Source: Emiliania huxleyi CCMP1516
Lineage: Eukaryota; Haptophyta; Isochrysidales; Noelaerhabdaceae
DNA length: 64,000 bases
Reading direction: 5' to 3'
NCBI RefSeq assembly: GCF_000372725.1
Contig: NW_005194814.1
Coordinates: forward strand, 159,489 to 223,488
The notes beneath the pieces were generated by a model. That model did no database searches. It was given only the letters and a program-made list of their open reading frames with translations, and had not been told where the DNA came from. This document shows, one piece after another, positions 42,762 to 52,537 of this stretch (its first letter is position 1; each line of letters opens with the position of its first letter). A program made the position numbers and the translations under genes.

Positions 42762-43097
42762 CTGCGACGGTGTATCATACACTTTATGCCACCGTTGCAT
42801 ATCCTTTATGCCACCGTTGCATATCCTAAAAGTGTATGATACACCGTCGCAAAACTGCATTGGGTCTCGAGTTCGAATCCCGCAGTTCGACTCGGCGCAA
42901 AAAACCCAGACGGGCGTTGTCACTCTGGTTCGAAACCCACCTTAGCGTTCACCTGCTATCCGCCGGTACCCAAAACCGGATGCATCTCCGCACGACCCAG
43001 GAATGCAGTTTTGCGACGGTGTATCATACACTTTATGCCACCGTTGCATATCCCGGATATGCAACGGTGGCATAAAGTGTATGATACACCGTCGCAA
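42762..43097. mobile_element. Palindromic MITE insertion, 336 bp, with empty site known in window
   Basis: Inserted in the third copy of the shared promoter module. The left end reads CTGCGACGGTGTATCATACA, the right end its complement ...CACCGTCGCAA, with CGC duplicated on both sides (42759-42761 and 43098-43100). The copies near 7690 and 37565 read GGCACGCCGCCACC without the insert, so the boundaries are certain. It comprises two palindromic units (about 42762-42857 and 43012-43097, both rich in GCCACCGTTGCATATCC) around a 150-bp core that itself has inverted ends (AAACTGCATT / AATGCAGTTT). Confidence 0.88.
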
Positions 43098-43530
43098 CGC
43101 CGCCACCACACAGGGATTTTAAGGAGAGGAGTGTGGTCTCGAGAGTGTGGTGCTAGCCGCCGCCCACCCTAGCCCTTGCGCCTTGGCGCTTGGGCGTCTG
43201 CCTCTTCCTTTCCAACCCCTGCCTAGACGAGTACAGCTAAAGAGTGTGGTCTCCTCCGTGTGGGGGGCCCGTGAACATCTTAAGCTTGTGAGCCAGGAAA
43301 AGGGTTGCCTCCGTGTGGGGGGCCCGTGAACATCTTAAGCTTGTGAGCCAGGAAGGGTTGCTTCCTTTCTCTCTTCGCACCTCGCCGATTCTCGCTGCAA
43401 CACCCTCATCGCCTCATGCCACCTCGGTCCTCGCGGTCGTCCGACTCTCGTCGTTCTCTCTCTTGTCGCTTCTTCCTCTGACGCGTCGCTCTCCTCTGCC
43501 TCGTCCTGCGACGGCGCCGCCGCCTGCCCG
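43098..43530 (+). promoter_or_regulatory. Shared promoter-like module, copy 3, with leader
   Basis: The right part of the core (CGCCGCCACCACACAGGG to GAGAGG, 43098-43129) and the leader match copy 2. The leader also contains a local ~50-bp direct duplication (GTGTGGGGGGCCCGTGAACA at about 43258 and 43313). The left part of the core lies at 42742-42761 beyond the MITE. It precedes the RanBP2-type zinc-finger gene by about 100 bp. Confidence 0.65.
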
Positions 43531-43622
43531 AGCGGGATTCTTGGTAAAATTCTTCTGGTTGCATGCGGGCGCGCGCGGCGGGTTTTTCTACCGCTTGGCT
43601 TCTTGCTTGCCTTTAGAGAGGC

Positions 43623-44315
43623 GTGATGTCCTGGTCCTGCTCCGCATGCACTTACAACAACACGAAGGGCAGCCAGTGTGAGATGTGCGGCACTCCGCGG
43701 CAGGCCGTGCCTCAAGCCGTCCCGCAGGCCGTGCCCGTGCAGCCGGAGCAGGCTGCGATGCAGAGAATGATCGTGACCGTGCCTTCGGGCGTCGGCGGAG
43801 GGCAGCCACTGCAGGTGCAGACTCCGTCCGGGCTGATGCAGGTGACGGTGCCTTCGGGCCTGGCGGCGGGGCAGCAGTTTGAGATGCTCGTGCCGAGCCC
43901 GCCGCCGGTCGCGACGCCGGCGCCGGTCGCTGTTGCCCAGCCTGCGGTCCCGCAGGTGGCTATGGCCCAAGCGGCCCCGCCGCCGCAATACGCACCGCCG
44001 TCACAGCAGCAGTATGCGCCACCGCAGCAGCGGGTCGTGCACCACCACCACCATGCGCAGCCGCAGCCGCACGTGGTGCACCAGGCGCCGCCCATCTACG
44101 GCGGCTACGGCGGCTACGGCGGCTACGGCGGCTACGGCGGCTACGGCGGCTTTTACGGCGGTGGCTTTTACGGCGGTGGGTTTGGCGGAGGCGGCTTCAC
44201 TTCGGGCCTCGTCGGCGGAATGCTCCTTGGCAGCGCCCTCGACGGCTGCGACGGCGGGTTCGATGGCGGGTTCGATGGCGGGTTCGATGGCGGGTGCGAC
44301 GGCGGCTTCGACTAG
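43623..44315 (+). CDS. RanBP2-type zinc finger protein with GGY and GGFD repeats
   Basis: Intronless, 230 residues. Residues 1-26 form a RanBP2/NZF finger (WSCSACTYNNTKGSQCEMCG: W-x-C-x2-C-x10-C-x2-C), which binds ubiquitin or single-stranded RNA. Two related strands follow (MIVTVPSGVGGGQPLQVQTP and MQVTVPSGLAAGQQFEMLVP), then a Pro/Gln/His-rich stretch with five consecutive His. Next come GGYGGYGGYGGYGGYGGF repeats, a short hydrophobic GLVGGMLLGSAL, and a C-terminal GGFDGGFDGGFD run. The layout is that of a low-complexity RNA-granule-type or ubiquitin-adaptor protein. ATG 43623 directly precedes the finger and suits the family. Confidence 0.85.
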   Translation: MMSWSCSACTYNNTKGSQCEMCGTPRQAVPQAVPQAVPVQPEQAAMQRMIVTVPSGVGGGQPLQVQTPSGLMQVTVPSGLAAGQQFEMLVPSPPPVATPAPVAVAQPAVPQVAMAQAAPPPQYAPPSQQQYAPPQQRVVHHHHHAQPQPHVVHQAPPIYGGYGGYGGYGGYGGYGGFYGGGFYGGGFGGGGFTSGLVGGMLLGSALDGCDGGFDGGFDGGFDGGCDGGFD

Positions 44316-45368
44316 CCCCGCCGGGAGGGGAGCACACTCACCTGCACAGAATACTGAATGCATACGCCAGCAACAGCTTGCGTGTGTGCGCATCTCGCGT
44401 GTCAATTTGTGATGCCTTGTATCTCTCAGACCCGGAAGAGTTTTCGCGCGGTAGTTCTACCAACGGCTTACGCGTAATCCACGCGCGGGGCTATGTGAAT
44501 ATGTTCTTTGTCAGGCCGGGCCCGACCCGACCCTTCGCCTTCCGCGGTGGGGTACGGAGCGTCTTTATGACATGGTCTCAAGTTTGCGACACTCCACTAC
44601 TGTGTGTCCACACGACGACGTCGTCGCTCGCCGGGCGCGCGCCCACGCACACACGATCTGATCGTGAAAAACGCGCGCGCAAAACCTCTCCGCGCGGCAG
44701 TGGGCAAACACACGCGATCGGGCCCGGGCGGGACGGTGGGACACTCGCGAGTAAAGCGCGACGTACTCTCGCAGCCGAAGGGATCTCTCCGACGGCTTGG
44801 AGGCTCTGCACGCATGCGAACGTCCCCAGGTTTTTGCCTCTGCTCGCGGCTCATCCGCGCGCGAGCAGGGCGTCTGACTGCAAAGTGCGACCCCCACCCA
44901 CCCCCACCCCCACCACCCCCACCCCCCCACCCCCCCTCCGCGCCGCACCTCCATCCTGCCCCCTCGCGGGCGTAGCAATCTTGCGGAATCCGCCGGGCGG
45001 AATATGTCGTCACCGGCCGGCGCGTTGGTGCTGGATGGCGGCGTGCAACACTGCCTCGGCCCGGCTGGAAAACGACTGTGGCGAGGGAAGGAGAGCGCGT
45101 CGGAATGGAGAGCGAGTTGGAGTGGAGGGCGCGTTCGGATAGAGAGGCGGAGGGAGGAGGGGGAGGCGTGCGGCGTGAGGTGGTGGCGTGTGCTGTGCGT
45201 CGGGGGCAGACAGGGGTGCGGCAGGTGTGTGGCGCACGCGCGCCTTTCCAGTCGGCGGGTGGTGGAAGGCGATGACGTGCTCGGACGAAGCCTCGTCCCA
45301 CCTACAGAGCGCCGCGGGCCGCGTGTCGAGGGCGGCCTCCCCTTCGCGGCTCTCCCTTCGCGGTCTCG
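44316..45368. other. Intergenic, C-rich tract
   Basis: A CCCCCACCCACC tract lies at 44888-44940. Short frames on both strands lack motifs. It probably contains the 3' flank of the minus-strand PHD gene. Confidence 0.5.
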
Positions 45369-48300
45369 TCACCGGCGCGAGGTCTGCCAGCCCTCGGCTG
45401 CGGCTCCCTGCCACAGCTTGGCGTCCACATTGTCGAGGTAGACGCCCCCGTTGGGCGGCGGCGCCTTTGGCGCGGGCGGCGGCGGCGGCGCAGCCCTCTG
45501 CCGCGGCGGCGCGGCGGCGGGCTCGTTGTCGCTGCAGAGGGCGCAGTGGAAGTAGTCTGCGGCGTCCGCCTCCTCCTGCGTCATGCCGGCGCACTCGCCG
45601 TGGCACCACCGCTCGCAGAGCTCGCACTGCACCCACACGCCCGCGAAGGGGAGCTTGCTCGTCGGCAAGTGGCGGTCCGTCCCGCAGAAGCAGCCCATCT
45701 GCGGGTCGTCGAGCTCCGCGTCCTCCGGGGAGCGGTACCCGTCGTCAATCGCCGCGTACCTATGGGCCGGGGGGCGCAGGGCTGCAAGCGAGCAACGCCC
45801 TCCGCGGGACAAGGAGTGGCGGGCCCGCGTCCACCACCGACCACGCCCTCGCCACCGCCCACCACGCCCACGCCACCGCCCACCACCACCACGCCCACGC
45901 CCACGCCAGGCTCCGGCGCACCCGCTGCGGTCGGCACTGCGCCCGACGTTGCCGCGCCGCGCCAGCTGGCTCTTTGCAACCTTGCGCGAGCCCGTCGCGG
46001 TCGACTTGGGCCAGCCGCCGCGCCCGCGCACCGGAGGGCCGCCGTCCTCATCGGCACGCGCCTTCTTGCGGCTCCCGGTGGCGCCAGCGGGCCGCGGTGG
46101 CGCGAGCGTCGGGTCGATGACCTCCATGAGCTCCTGCGTGCGAGACGCCGGTTGCGGGACGGCTGAGGGAGGGCTCCGGCCCTGCAGCTACACGTCCCCC
46201 GCACGCGCCTTGGTCACCCGCTCAGCCGTCTCGGCGACCTGCCGGTCGGCGTGGTGCTCGAGGCCGCGCACGAGGTCGCAGAGCCGCTCGAGGGCGGGCA
46301 GCTTGCGCAGCTCGGCATACTCGAGCAGCTCGAGGATCTGAAGCGTCACGAGGTCCTCGTGCCTGCGCGGGGCGGGCCATGGACATGTCTTGGGCGTGTT
46401 TTGGACGCGTGCACCACTCTCTTGGCCCCGGGGCGAGGGCGGCGGCGGGGCGTGAGACGGCGGCGAAGGCGGCGGCGAAGGCGGCGGCGAGGGCGGCGAG
46501 GGACAAGGGCGAGGCGCGCCCGTGCGTGGTCTGCGGCAGCCATGCGAGCAAACAGTCGAGGCCTGCGCACGACGGCAGAACGGTGTGAGGCGGCGCCGAC
46601 GCGCGCGGGGGGAGGGGGCCCCGGTCCGGAGGCGCGGCGGGGGCGCCTTGCGCGTCCGAGGCCCACTCCGAGAAGTGGGTGAGCGAGTGGTCAAAGGTGG
46701 CGACCTGCGAGGACGCGACCCGAGGGGGACGTCTCTCTCAAGCGGGGCACCGGCCGCGAGGACTCGGCGAGAGGCCGAAGAATCGGCAAACGAGCAAGAC
46801 GAACGCTACGAGCGGCGTGGCTGGTGCAGCGGGCTGCGCCCTCCACCCTGTGTTGTGTGCGCCGCCTCTGCCCTCGAGCATCTAGCGGGTTGCCGACGCG
46901 TTTGCGAGGTGGCGCCACCACGTACCGACGAACCACTCGATCTGGCGCATGCTCCACGAGGCGCCGTGCGGCAGCACCGCGTCGTACGCGCACCGCTCCT
47001 TGCTCCACCGCACCTAACCGAGGGGAAGCCATCGACATCAGCCATGAGGTCGAGCCGTCGAGATCAGCCGAGGCTCGCCCCGCCCCCCCCCCCCCCCGCA
47101 CCTCTGGTGCGGCCGTCTCCCCCACCGAACGCGAGTAGGGCGGCGGCGCCGGCGCGGCGTCCGAGCTGGCCTCAACGTTGGCGTCGGCGTCGGCCGGCGC
47201 GGGCCGCTTGCGCTGCTGGTGATGCCGCGCGACCGCCGAGTCGGCCATGCTGCTGGCAGCCAGCGCTCCGGCGCCGTTGCTCCCATCGAACGGCGCGGCG
47301 GCGCTGGCGGCGGCGGGTGCCGAAGGCTGTGCCTGCAGCCGCGCCTTGCCGTTGGACGGCCCCCTGCCGTCGCCCCGCCCCCCGGCCGCCTGCTGCTTGC
47401 CGCTCGCGGCGGCGGGGCTGCCGGGCTGAGGCTGCGGCGGGTTGACGAGCATGCTTTGCGGGAGCGAGCCTAGAGCACCAGCGTGGCGCGAGCGTCTGGG
47501 GCGCGCAGGCGCTCGCGGGCGGGCGGGCATCGGGGCGCGGCGCGCACCGCCCCCCGCCCGCCCCGCGCGGCTGTGCGCGGCCGCCCCGTCCCGCCATGCC
47601 CGCTCGAGCTGGAAGCAGGGCTTCGTTTGGCGGTCCTGCAGACGACGGAGAGGGGCGGCTCGTGTGGGCAGGAGTCGTCTTGTGGGCGTGTCGGGGGCGT
47701 GGCGGGCGGGGAGACTCAGAGGAGCACCCGACAAGAGCAGCAGGGACGTCCATGACCCGGTGGGGCGGCCGCAGAGGTGTGCGCGGTGGCGGAGGAAGGG
47801 GAGGGAATCGTCTCGGAAGTGACTCGGAAGTGACTGCGAAGGCAAGGCAGCACCTGCTCCTTCAGCCACTCGGGGTGCATCTTGCGCGCGTGCTTGCGAC
47901 ACCCGTCGCTCAGCGCGAAGATCTTGTGGCAGCCCGGGAAGCGGCACATGTGCACCAGCCCAACGCCCTGCCCACCCGGAAAGCCCGGCACGCCCAGATC
48001 GCCCCCCGGCGCTCCGCCCGGCGCGCCCCCTGCGGTGCTCGGCGCGCCGCCGGCGCCGGCGCTGCTGCTGCTGCTCGCGGCGGCGGCAGCGTCACTGCTC
48101 GCCAAGCGCCGCGCCGCCTCCTCGCTGGTGAGGACGATTGCGCCCGCCGCGCGCAGCGCCTGGTGCGCAGCGGGCGACGTTGGAGCGCAGTCGCCACGGG
48201 CGGCTGCAAGCGCCGGCAGCAGCCGCGCCTCCTCAGCGCGCTGCCGCCTCCTCTTCTTGCGTTTCCGGCGCCGCCGCCTCGCGTCCGCCTCGGGGTCGCC

Positions 48301-48849
48301 GGACGAGCCCTTCGACTTGGAGCCGCCCTTCTTTGGCGTCGGCGGAACCGACCACGAGATGGGTTGGTACCCGCTCACTGCGAGCTGCACCGGCGGCGGC
48401 GCTGAGTACGGCCCATGGCGAGTGTAGCTCCACTTCCGCTCGCCGAGGGTGAAGACGTGCGAGGTGCCGCGCTTGGGCTCGGAGGTGATTGTGCTGTCCT
48501 TGGCCGCGGACGAGCTTCGATCTGAACAAGAGGGAGTGCAGAGGCGATCTGAGCAGAGGTGCAGGCGCTGAAGTGTCGCCGGCCGCGCATCACAGGGTTG
48601 CTCGGAGGGAAGAGGGATGCGCAGCGCGCGCGGGAGCTGGGCCGGGCCGCGCATTCCTGGTGAGATTCGTCCCGAGTCTGTGTCAACCACACTCATGGGA
48701 GATGAGGCAGGCGCGGCAGACCCGCAACCAGTCGGCGCAGAGCTGGAGGAAATCTGGGACTGCGCGGAGGAGGCGCCCGCACGTAGCGCGGCTGTCTGAG
48801 CATCAACCCCTTGGTCCGCCGCGGCGGGAAGATCCGATGGCCCCGCCAT
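45369..48849 (-). CDS. Chromatin/transcription protein: C2H2 finger, TFIIS-N-like bundle, PHD finger
   Basis: A multi-exon minus-strand gene; introns only partly placed. It starts at 48849 (MAGPSDLPAAADQG). A first part includes HVFTLGERKWSYTRHGPYS and a strongly basic stretch (RRRRKRKKRRRQR), a nuclear signal. A C2H2 finger follows (CRFPGCHKIFALSDGCRKH-ARKMH, about 47870-47965). Further exons: an Ala/Gln-rich region (47105-47430), VRWSKERCAYDAVLPHGASW (about 46950-47010), and a helical segment RRHEDLVTLQILELLEYAEL-RKLPALERLCDLVRGLEHHA (46200-46370) that resembles the TFIIS N-terminal/Med26 bundle. A PHD finger lies near 45560-45730: CFCGTDRHLP...VQCELCERWCHGECAG...YFHCALC. PHD fingers read histone tails; the whole suggests a chromatin reader linked to elongation. 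The stop is taken at 45369 after GWQTSRR; another 3' exon is possible. Confidence 0.75.
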
Positions 48850-49100
48850 GCACGCGCGCGAGCTGCGGAGAGAGGGACCGCTTGGGAAGGCTTGGCGTGC
48901 GTGGTAGAGAGGGTGCGCGATTTCTTTTTTGAATGAAGGCCGGAATGTCTTGCTTGCTTGCCAATGAATGTGCCTGCTGAGCACGAAACAAAACAAACGA
49001 ACCAGGAGAAAAATGCCGGCTGCCTCGATGTTGACACGAAGACACACCGCATATCTCAGATTCTCAGAGAGAGAGATTTTCAGTTTGTAGTTGATTCTCT

Positions 49101-49742
49101 GTGGATATTCCTTCGAGAAAGAGAGAGAGAGTCCTTCGCGCTAGAGAACTTGTCATTGAGAAGGAAATGCGCCCTGTGGCGCTGCGCGCTGGGGAGAGCG
49201 AGGTTGATTGCGTGCGAGCCCTTCACCCCGCACATTCACAGCAATCACAAGGACTGGTTCGCGCACCTGGAGCTCGTCAAGGCGCGGGATGTGCACGTCA
49301 AGAACTTCCCGTCCCTCGGAGACAGCGCCGTCAACAACCGCGAAGCCGCGCGCCTCAATCTCCGCCTCAACGCCTTTCGCCGGCAAGGCCCTCGATGTCC
49401 GTGTCGACGGTACGTACGCCACCGCCCTCTCCTCCGACGCCCTCCAGGACGAGCTCCAGCGAAAGCTCGGCCTTTGGCTCTCCGTGGCGCTTCCCACCCT
49501 TCGGGTCGCGCTCGAGCGGGGCATGCCAGTCGATTTCTTCGGCGACTACCTTTACAACAAGGCCCACCACTGGCGGCCCCACGACGGCGTCCTCGCCGCC
49601 TGGGCGGACGCGATGCGCGCCCCGGCCAACGCGCCGGTCGTGCACGGTGACAAGGAGAAACCAGAGCTCACCCGGCAGTACAACGAGGGGTACAAGGTCG
49701 ACCTCGCAGAACCCCATGCAGGACCGGGAGGATGCGATGAAG
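49101..49742 (+). pseudogene. Unidentified conserved-looking frame, left part
   Basis: Protein-like stretches occur in more than one frame, e.g. EPFTPHIHSNHKDWFAHLEL and GMPVDFFGDYLYNKAHHWRP, with normal amino-acid composition and no repeats. I do not recognise the family. The 995-bp element that begins at 49751 interrupts it and the remainder continues at 50754. It looks like a decayed single-copy gene or the coding part of another element. Confidence 0.45.
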
Positions 49743-49750
49743 TAAATGAA

Positions 49751-50745
49751 CTGAGCCCTGGCTGTCAGGCTGTCAGGTGCTGTCAGGTGATCTGTCGGGC
49801 TGTCGGGCAGCTGTCAGGCACTGTCAAGTGCCTCTGTCAGACCAGCTGTCAGGTGCTGTCAGTGCTGTCGGGTGCTGTCGGGTGCGTGTCTGACAGGCGA
49901 GGGGCTCTGTAGCTGTCGGGTGCTGTCGGAGCTGTCGGGTGTTGCTGTCAGACGCTGTCGGAGCTGTCAGAGCTGTCAGGCTGCTGCTGCTGTCAGACGT
50001 TGGGCTGTTACTGTCAGGTGCTGTCAGGTGGTGCTGTCGGGCTGCCCTAGCTGTCGGGGTGCTGTCAGGCTCTGACACACACCAGCCACACTTATGACAC
50101 TATCAAGAGGAGACCAGCGGGTACGCAGCTGCCCCCCTCCTACGGCGTGATCACGCCGGCAGGGGCGGCCGCCTGGGGAGCGCAGATGGCGGCGCAGGCG
50201 CAGGCCGCGCCGGCGGCACAGACGGCGGCGGCCACCCCCACCCAGACGCGGTAGGCATATGACTGTAGGGCCCCAGAAGGGTAGCTGGTAGCTTCATTTG
50301 TAGTAGCACAGCCGCCGGTGCTGGAGAGGGGTCCGCAGAGGTGGGGCGGGAGGGTTGAGAGAGAGACCCATGACCATCCCATGACTGCATGGACCACACT
50401 CACATGTACATGCACATGTCTTTGCATGTAATAGTTTTGTTATACCCTCATGGGGCACAAGAAAGAGGCTCTACGGGGGGGGTCTGACTGTGTACGGTCT
50501 GTGCTGCTGTCGGGCTGTCAGCGCTGCTGTCAGGCCACTGTGTGCTGTCGGGCTGTCAGGCAGCTGTCAGGCTGTCACGTTAGGGTCTGACAGCGACGGA
50601 GCGCCTCGCCTGTCAGGCTCTGCTGTCAGGCTGTCAGATACGTGCTGTCAGACTGCCAGAGAAAGTGCTGTCAGCGCTGTCAGGCTGTCGGGCACTGTCA
50701 GGCGCTGTCCGGGGTTTGCTGTCAGGCTGTCAGACCAGGGCTCAG
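49751..50745. mobile_element. CTGTC-repeat element with 8-bp TSD (hAT-like), 995 bp
   Basis: TAAATGAA lies at both flanks (49743-49750 and 50746-50753). The termini are an 11-bp inverted pair CTGAGCCCTGG / CCAGGGCTCAG. About 350 bp of CTGTCAGG/CTGTCGGG units lie inside the left end and 240 bp inside the right end, with a unique GC-rich core (about 50100-50480) without a gene. The TSD length suggests hAT; it is not related in sequence to the CATAGCGGG family. Non-autonomous. Confidence 0.88.
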
Positions 50746-50753
50746 TAAATGAA

Positions 50754-51160
50754 ATCAAGCTCTCTGGACGCCCCTCCTCAAGACCTCCTCGACGGGCGTT
50801 GGCAACGCCTCGAGCGGCGGCACGCCCGCCTCCGTTGGCCACTCCTACGCCTTCGGCAGCACCGAGGAGAGAAGGCCCGCCGCCTAAACATGGGCTGCAA
50901 GGCGCGCGGGCAGCCCGGCCAACCCTTCGACCACAAGAGTGGCCACGGCTACGTCAAGGGGCATCGTGGTCTCTACCACGACGCGATCTTTGTCAAGCGC
51001 AACAACTTCAACCTGCTGCTCCACGAGACGTTCGGCGGCGGCTACTCGCCCACCGCTGTTCTCAAGCTGCGCCGCCTCGCGCGCAAAGTCGCGCGCGGCA
51101 GCGTCGACCGCACGGCCTACTCGCCCAAGCGCCAAGTACTCGCTCTCTTTTATGTCCCAC
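50754..51160 (+). pseudogene. Unidentified conserved-looking frame, right part
   Basis: Continues the frame-like sequence beyond the element, with GHGYVKGHRGLYHDAIFVKR followed by a FNLLLHETFGGGYSPTAVLK segment as the most protein-like parts. Family unknown. It ends near the dispersed repeat at 51171. Confidence 0.45.
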
Positions 51161-51170
51161 AATGCAGAGC

Positions 51171-51291
51171 GCATCTCTCTCTCTGTTGTGCGAGGCGTGA
51201 ACCGCGCCATTCGCTCTCACCTGGCAACCCTGTCTGCACGTCTCGCGCGCGCGTGAACAGGGCTCCAGGCCCCAAATGAGTGTGAGAGTTA
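51171..51291 (+). repeat. Dispersed ~110-bp repeat, copy 2
   Basis: Inverted counterpart of 13641-13754. It includes GCGTGAACCGCGCCATTCGC and GGCTCCAGGCCCC. Confidence 0.7.
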
Positions 51292-51499
51292 GAGTGAAAA
51301 GAAAACACGTCTCGTTCACAGGGCTCCCCTGAACAACACGCCGTTGGGGGCATCTTCTCTTTGCCCAGACCGCTCTCTTTTGCTGTTCATGGTGAGAGCG
51401 CACGGAAACACTGCGCAGGGCTCACCGCGTAGCGACCGCGTTTCCTCCCTCCCAGCGCCGCGTGTTTGCCTTCCCGCACAGGGTTGCCAAGGCTCGAAG

Positions 51500-51658
51500 A
51501 TGCCGCCGGCCGTGTCGGATGACGACATGGACGTTTCCAAGCACGGCGCGGATGCTATGCCGTGGGCGGCGGACGCAGCGCCCGACAAGCCCTTCGACTA
51601 CGGGGAGACGGACGACGCCGCTTCGAAAGCGAGCGACGAAATCCCAACCGACGCTTGA
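51500..51658 (+). CDS. Small acidic frame, uncertain
   Basis: 52 residues from ATG 51500, very acidic (DDDMD, GETDD, SDEIPTDA). It may be a short disordered protein or a final exon. No motif. Confidence 0.25.
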   Translation: MPPAVSDDDMDVSKHGADAMPWAADAAPDKPFDYGETDDAASKASDEIPTDA

Positions 51659-51659
51659 T

Positions 51660-52537
51660 CGTTCACCTGCAGCATGACGGCGACGTCCAAGGTCGAGAGG
51701 CAATAGAACGAGAGGGGGGCATTGGAACGAGAGTTGGAGACTCTTGGCGACGATTGGCATTTCCTCGTTAGCGCACACAGTGTATTATCCGCCCCCGCGA
51801 CCACCCGTGCTGGCCGTCAGTGGGGGCGGGAGTAGTTGCGCATGGCGTGGGGGGGGGGGGGGGATGCGCGTCGCCGCTCCGCGTGGCGTCTTTCGAAGCC
51901 AACAGGACGGCATATCATCACACCAAAATGTACCTTCCGCCATTTTCCACACCCAGACACACAGAGACGGTGACACCGCGCGAGATTGATAGACGATTTC
52001 ACACCACACACGACACACGTGAGTTGAGAGTTCCGTGAGAGGCTTGAAGTACTGTTGCGACTTGCGTGTGTTGAGCTGATGCTGAAATGCTGTCTGCACA
52101 GTCTGCTGCGTGTACGTGTGGGTTTTGCGGGTGCGCACCCCGCGCGGCCACTGACTGGCGCGTGCGGCACGCGGCACCTCGCAAGACTCTCTGACGCTGC
52201 GTGGGCGCGCGCAGACCACAGTCACGAAAGTCCCGCAGCTCAGCCCCCCGGCAGCGCGGCTCGTCTCTGCGTCTTCATCTCGCGGCGCCAGCCTCGCCCA
52301 AAGTTGCCGCGCCGGGCAAAGACTGATGAGATGCACGCCTGGAGCAGGGGAGGGGGAGAGGGCCGCTGTCGCGCGCGCTCTCGTGGTGTCGTGCCACGCT
52401 CTTCTCTTTCTTCCGTCTATCTCTTTCTGCGCGTGGGAAGGCGTGGGGGGGAGGGGAGTGGGGGGGACGGGAAGGGAGTCGCCTCGTGGTCGTACGATTG
52501 GTGTGAGACTAGGAGTGGTCGTGAGAAGGAGAGTGAG
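51660..52537. other. Intergenic, no supported gene
   Basis: A G-run at 51848-51863 and CACACA patches. Frames on both strands lack motifs. Confidence 0.5.

Noticed and set aside
42857-42960. tRNA-like words (GAGTTCGAATCCCGC) inside the MITE core
   Set aside because: A T-arm-like hairpin can be drawn but not a complete cloverleaf with acceptor and anticodon arms.
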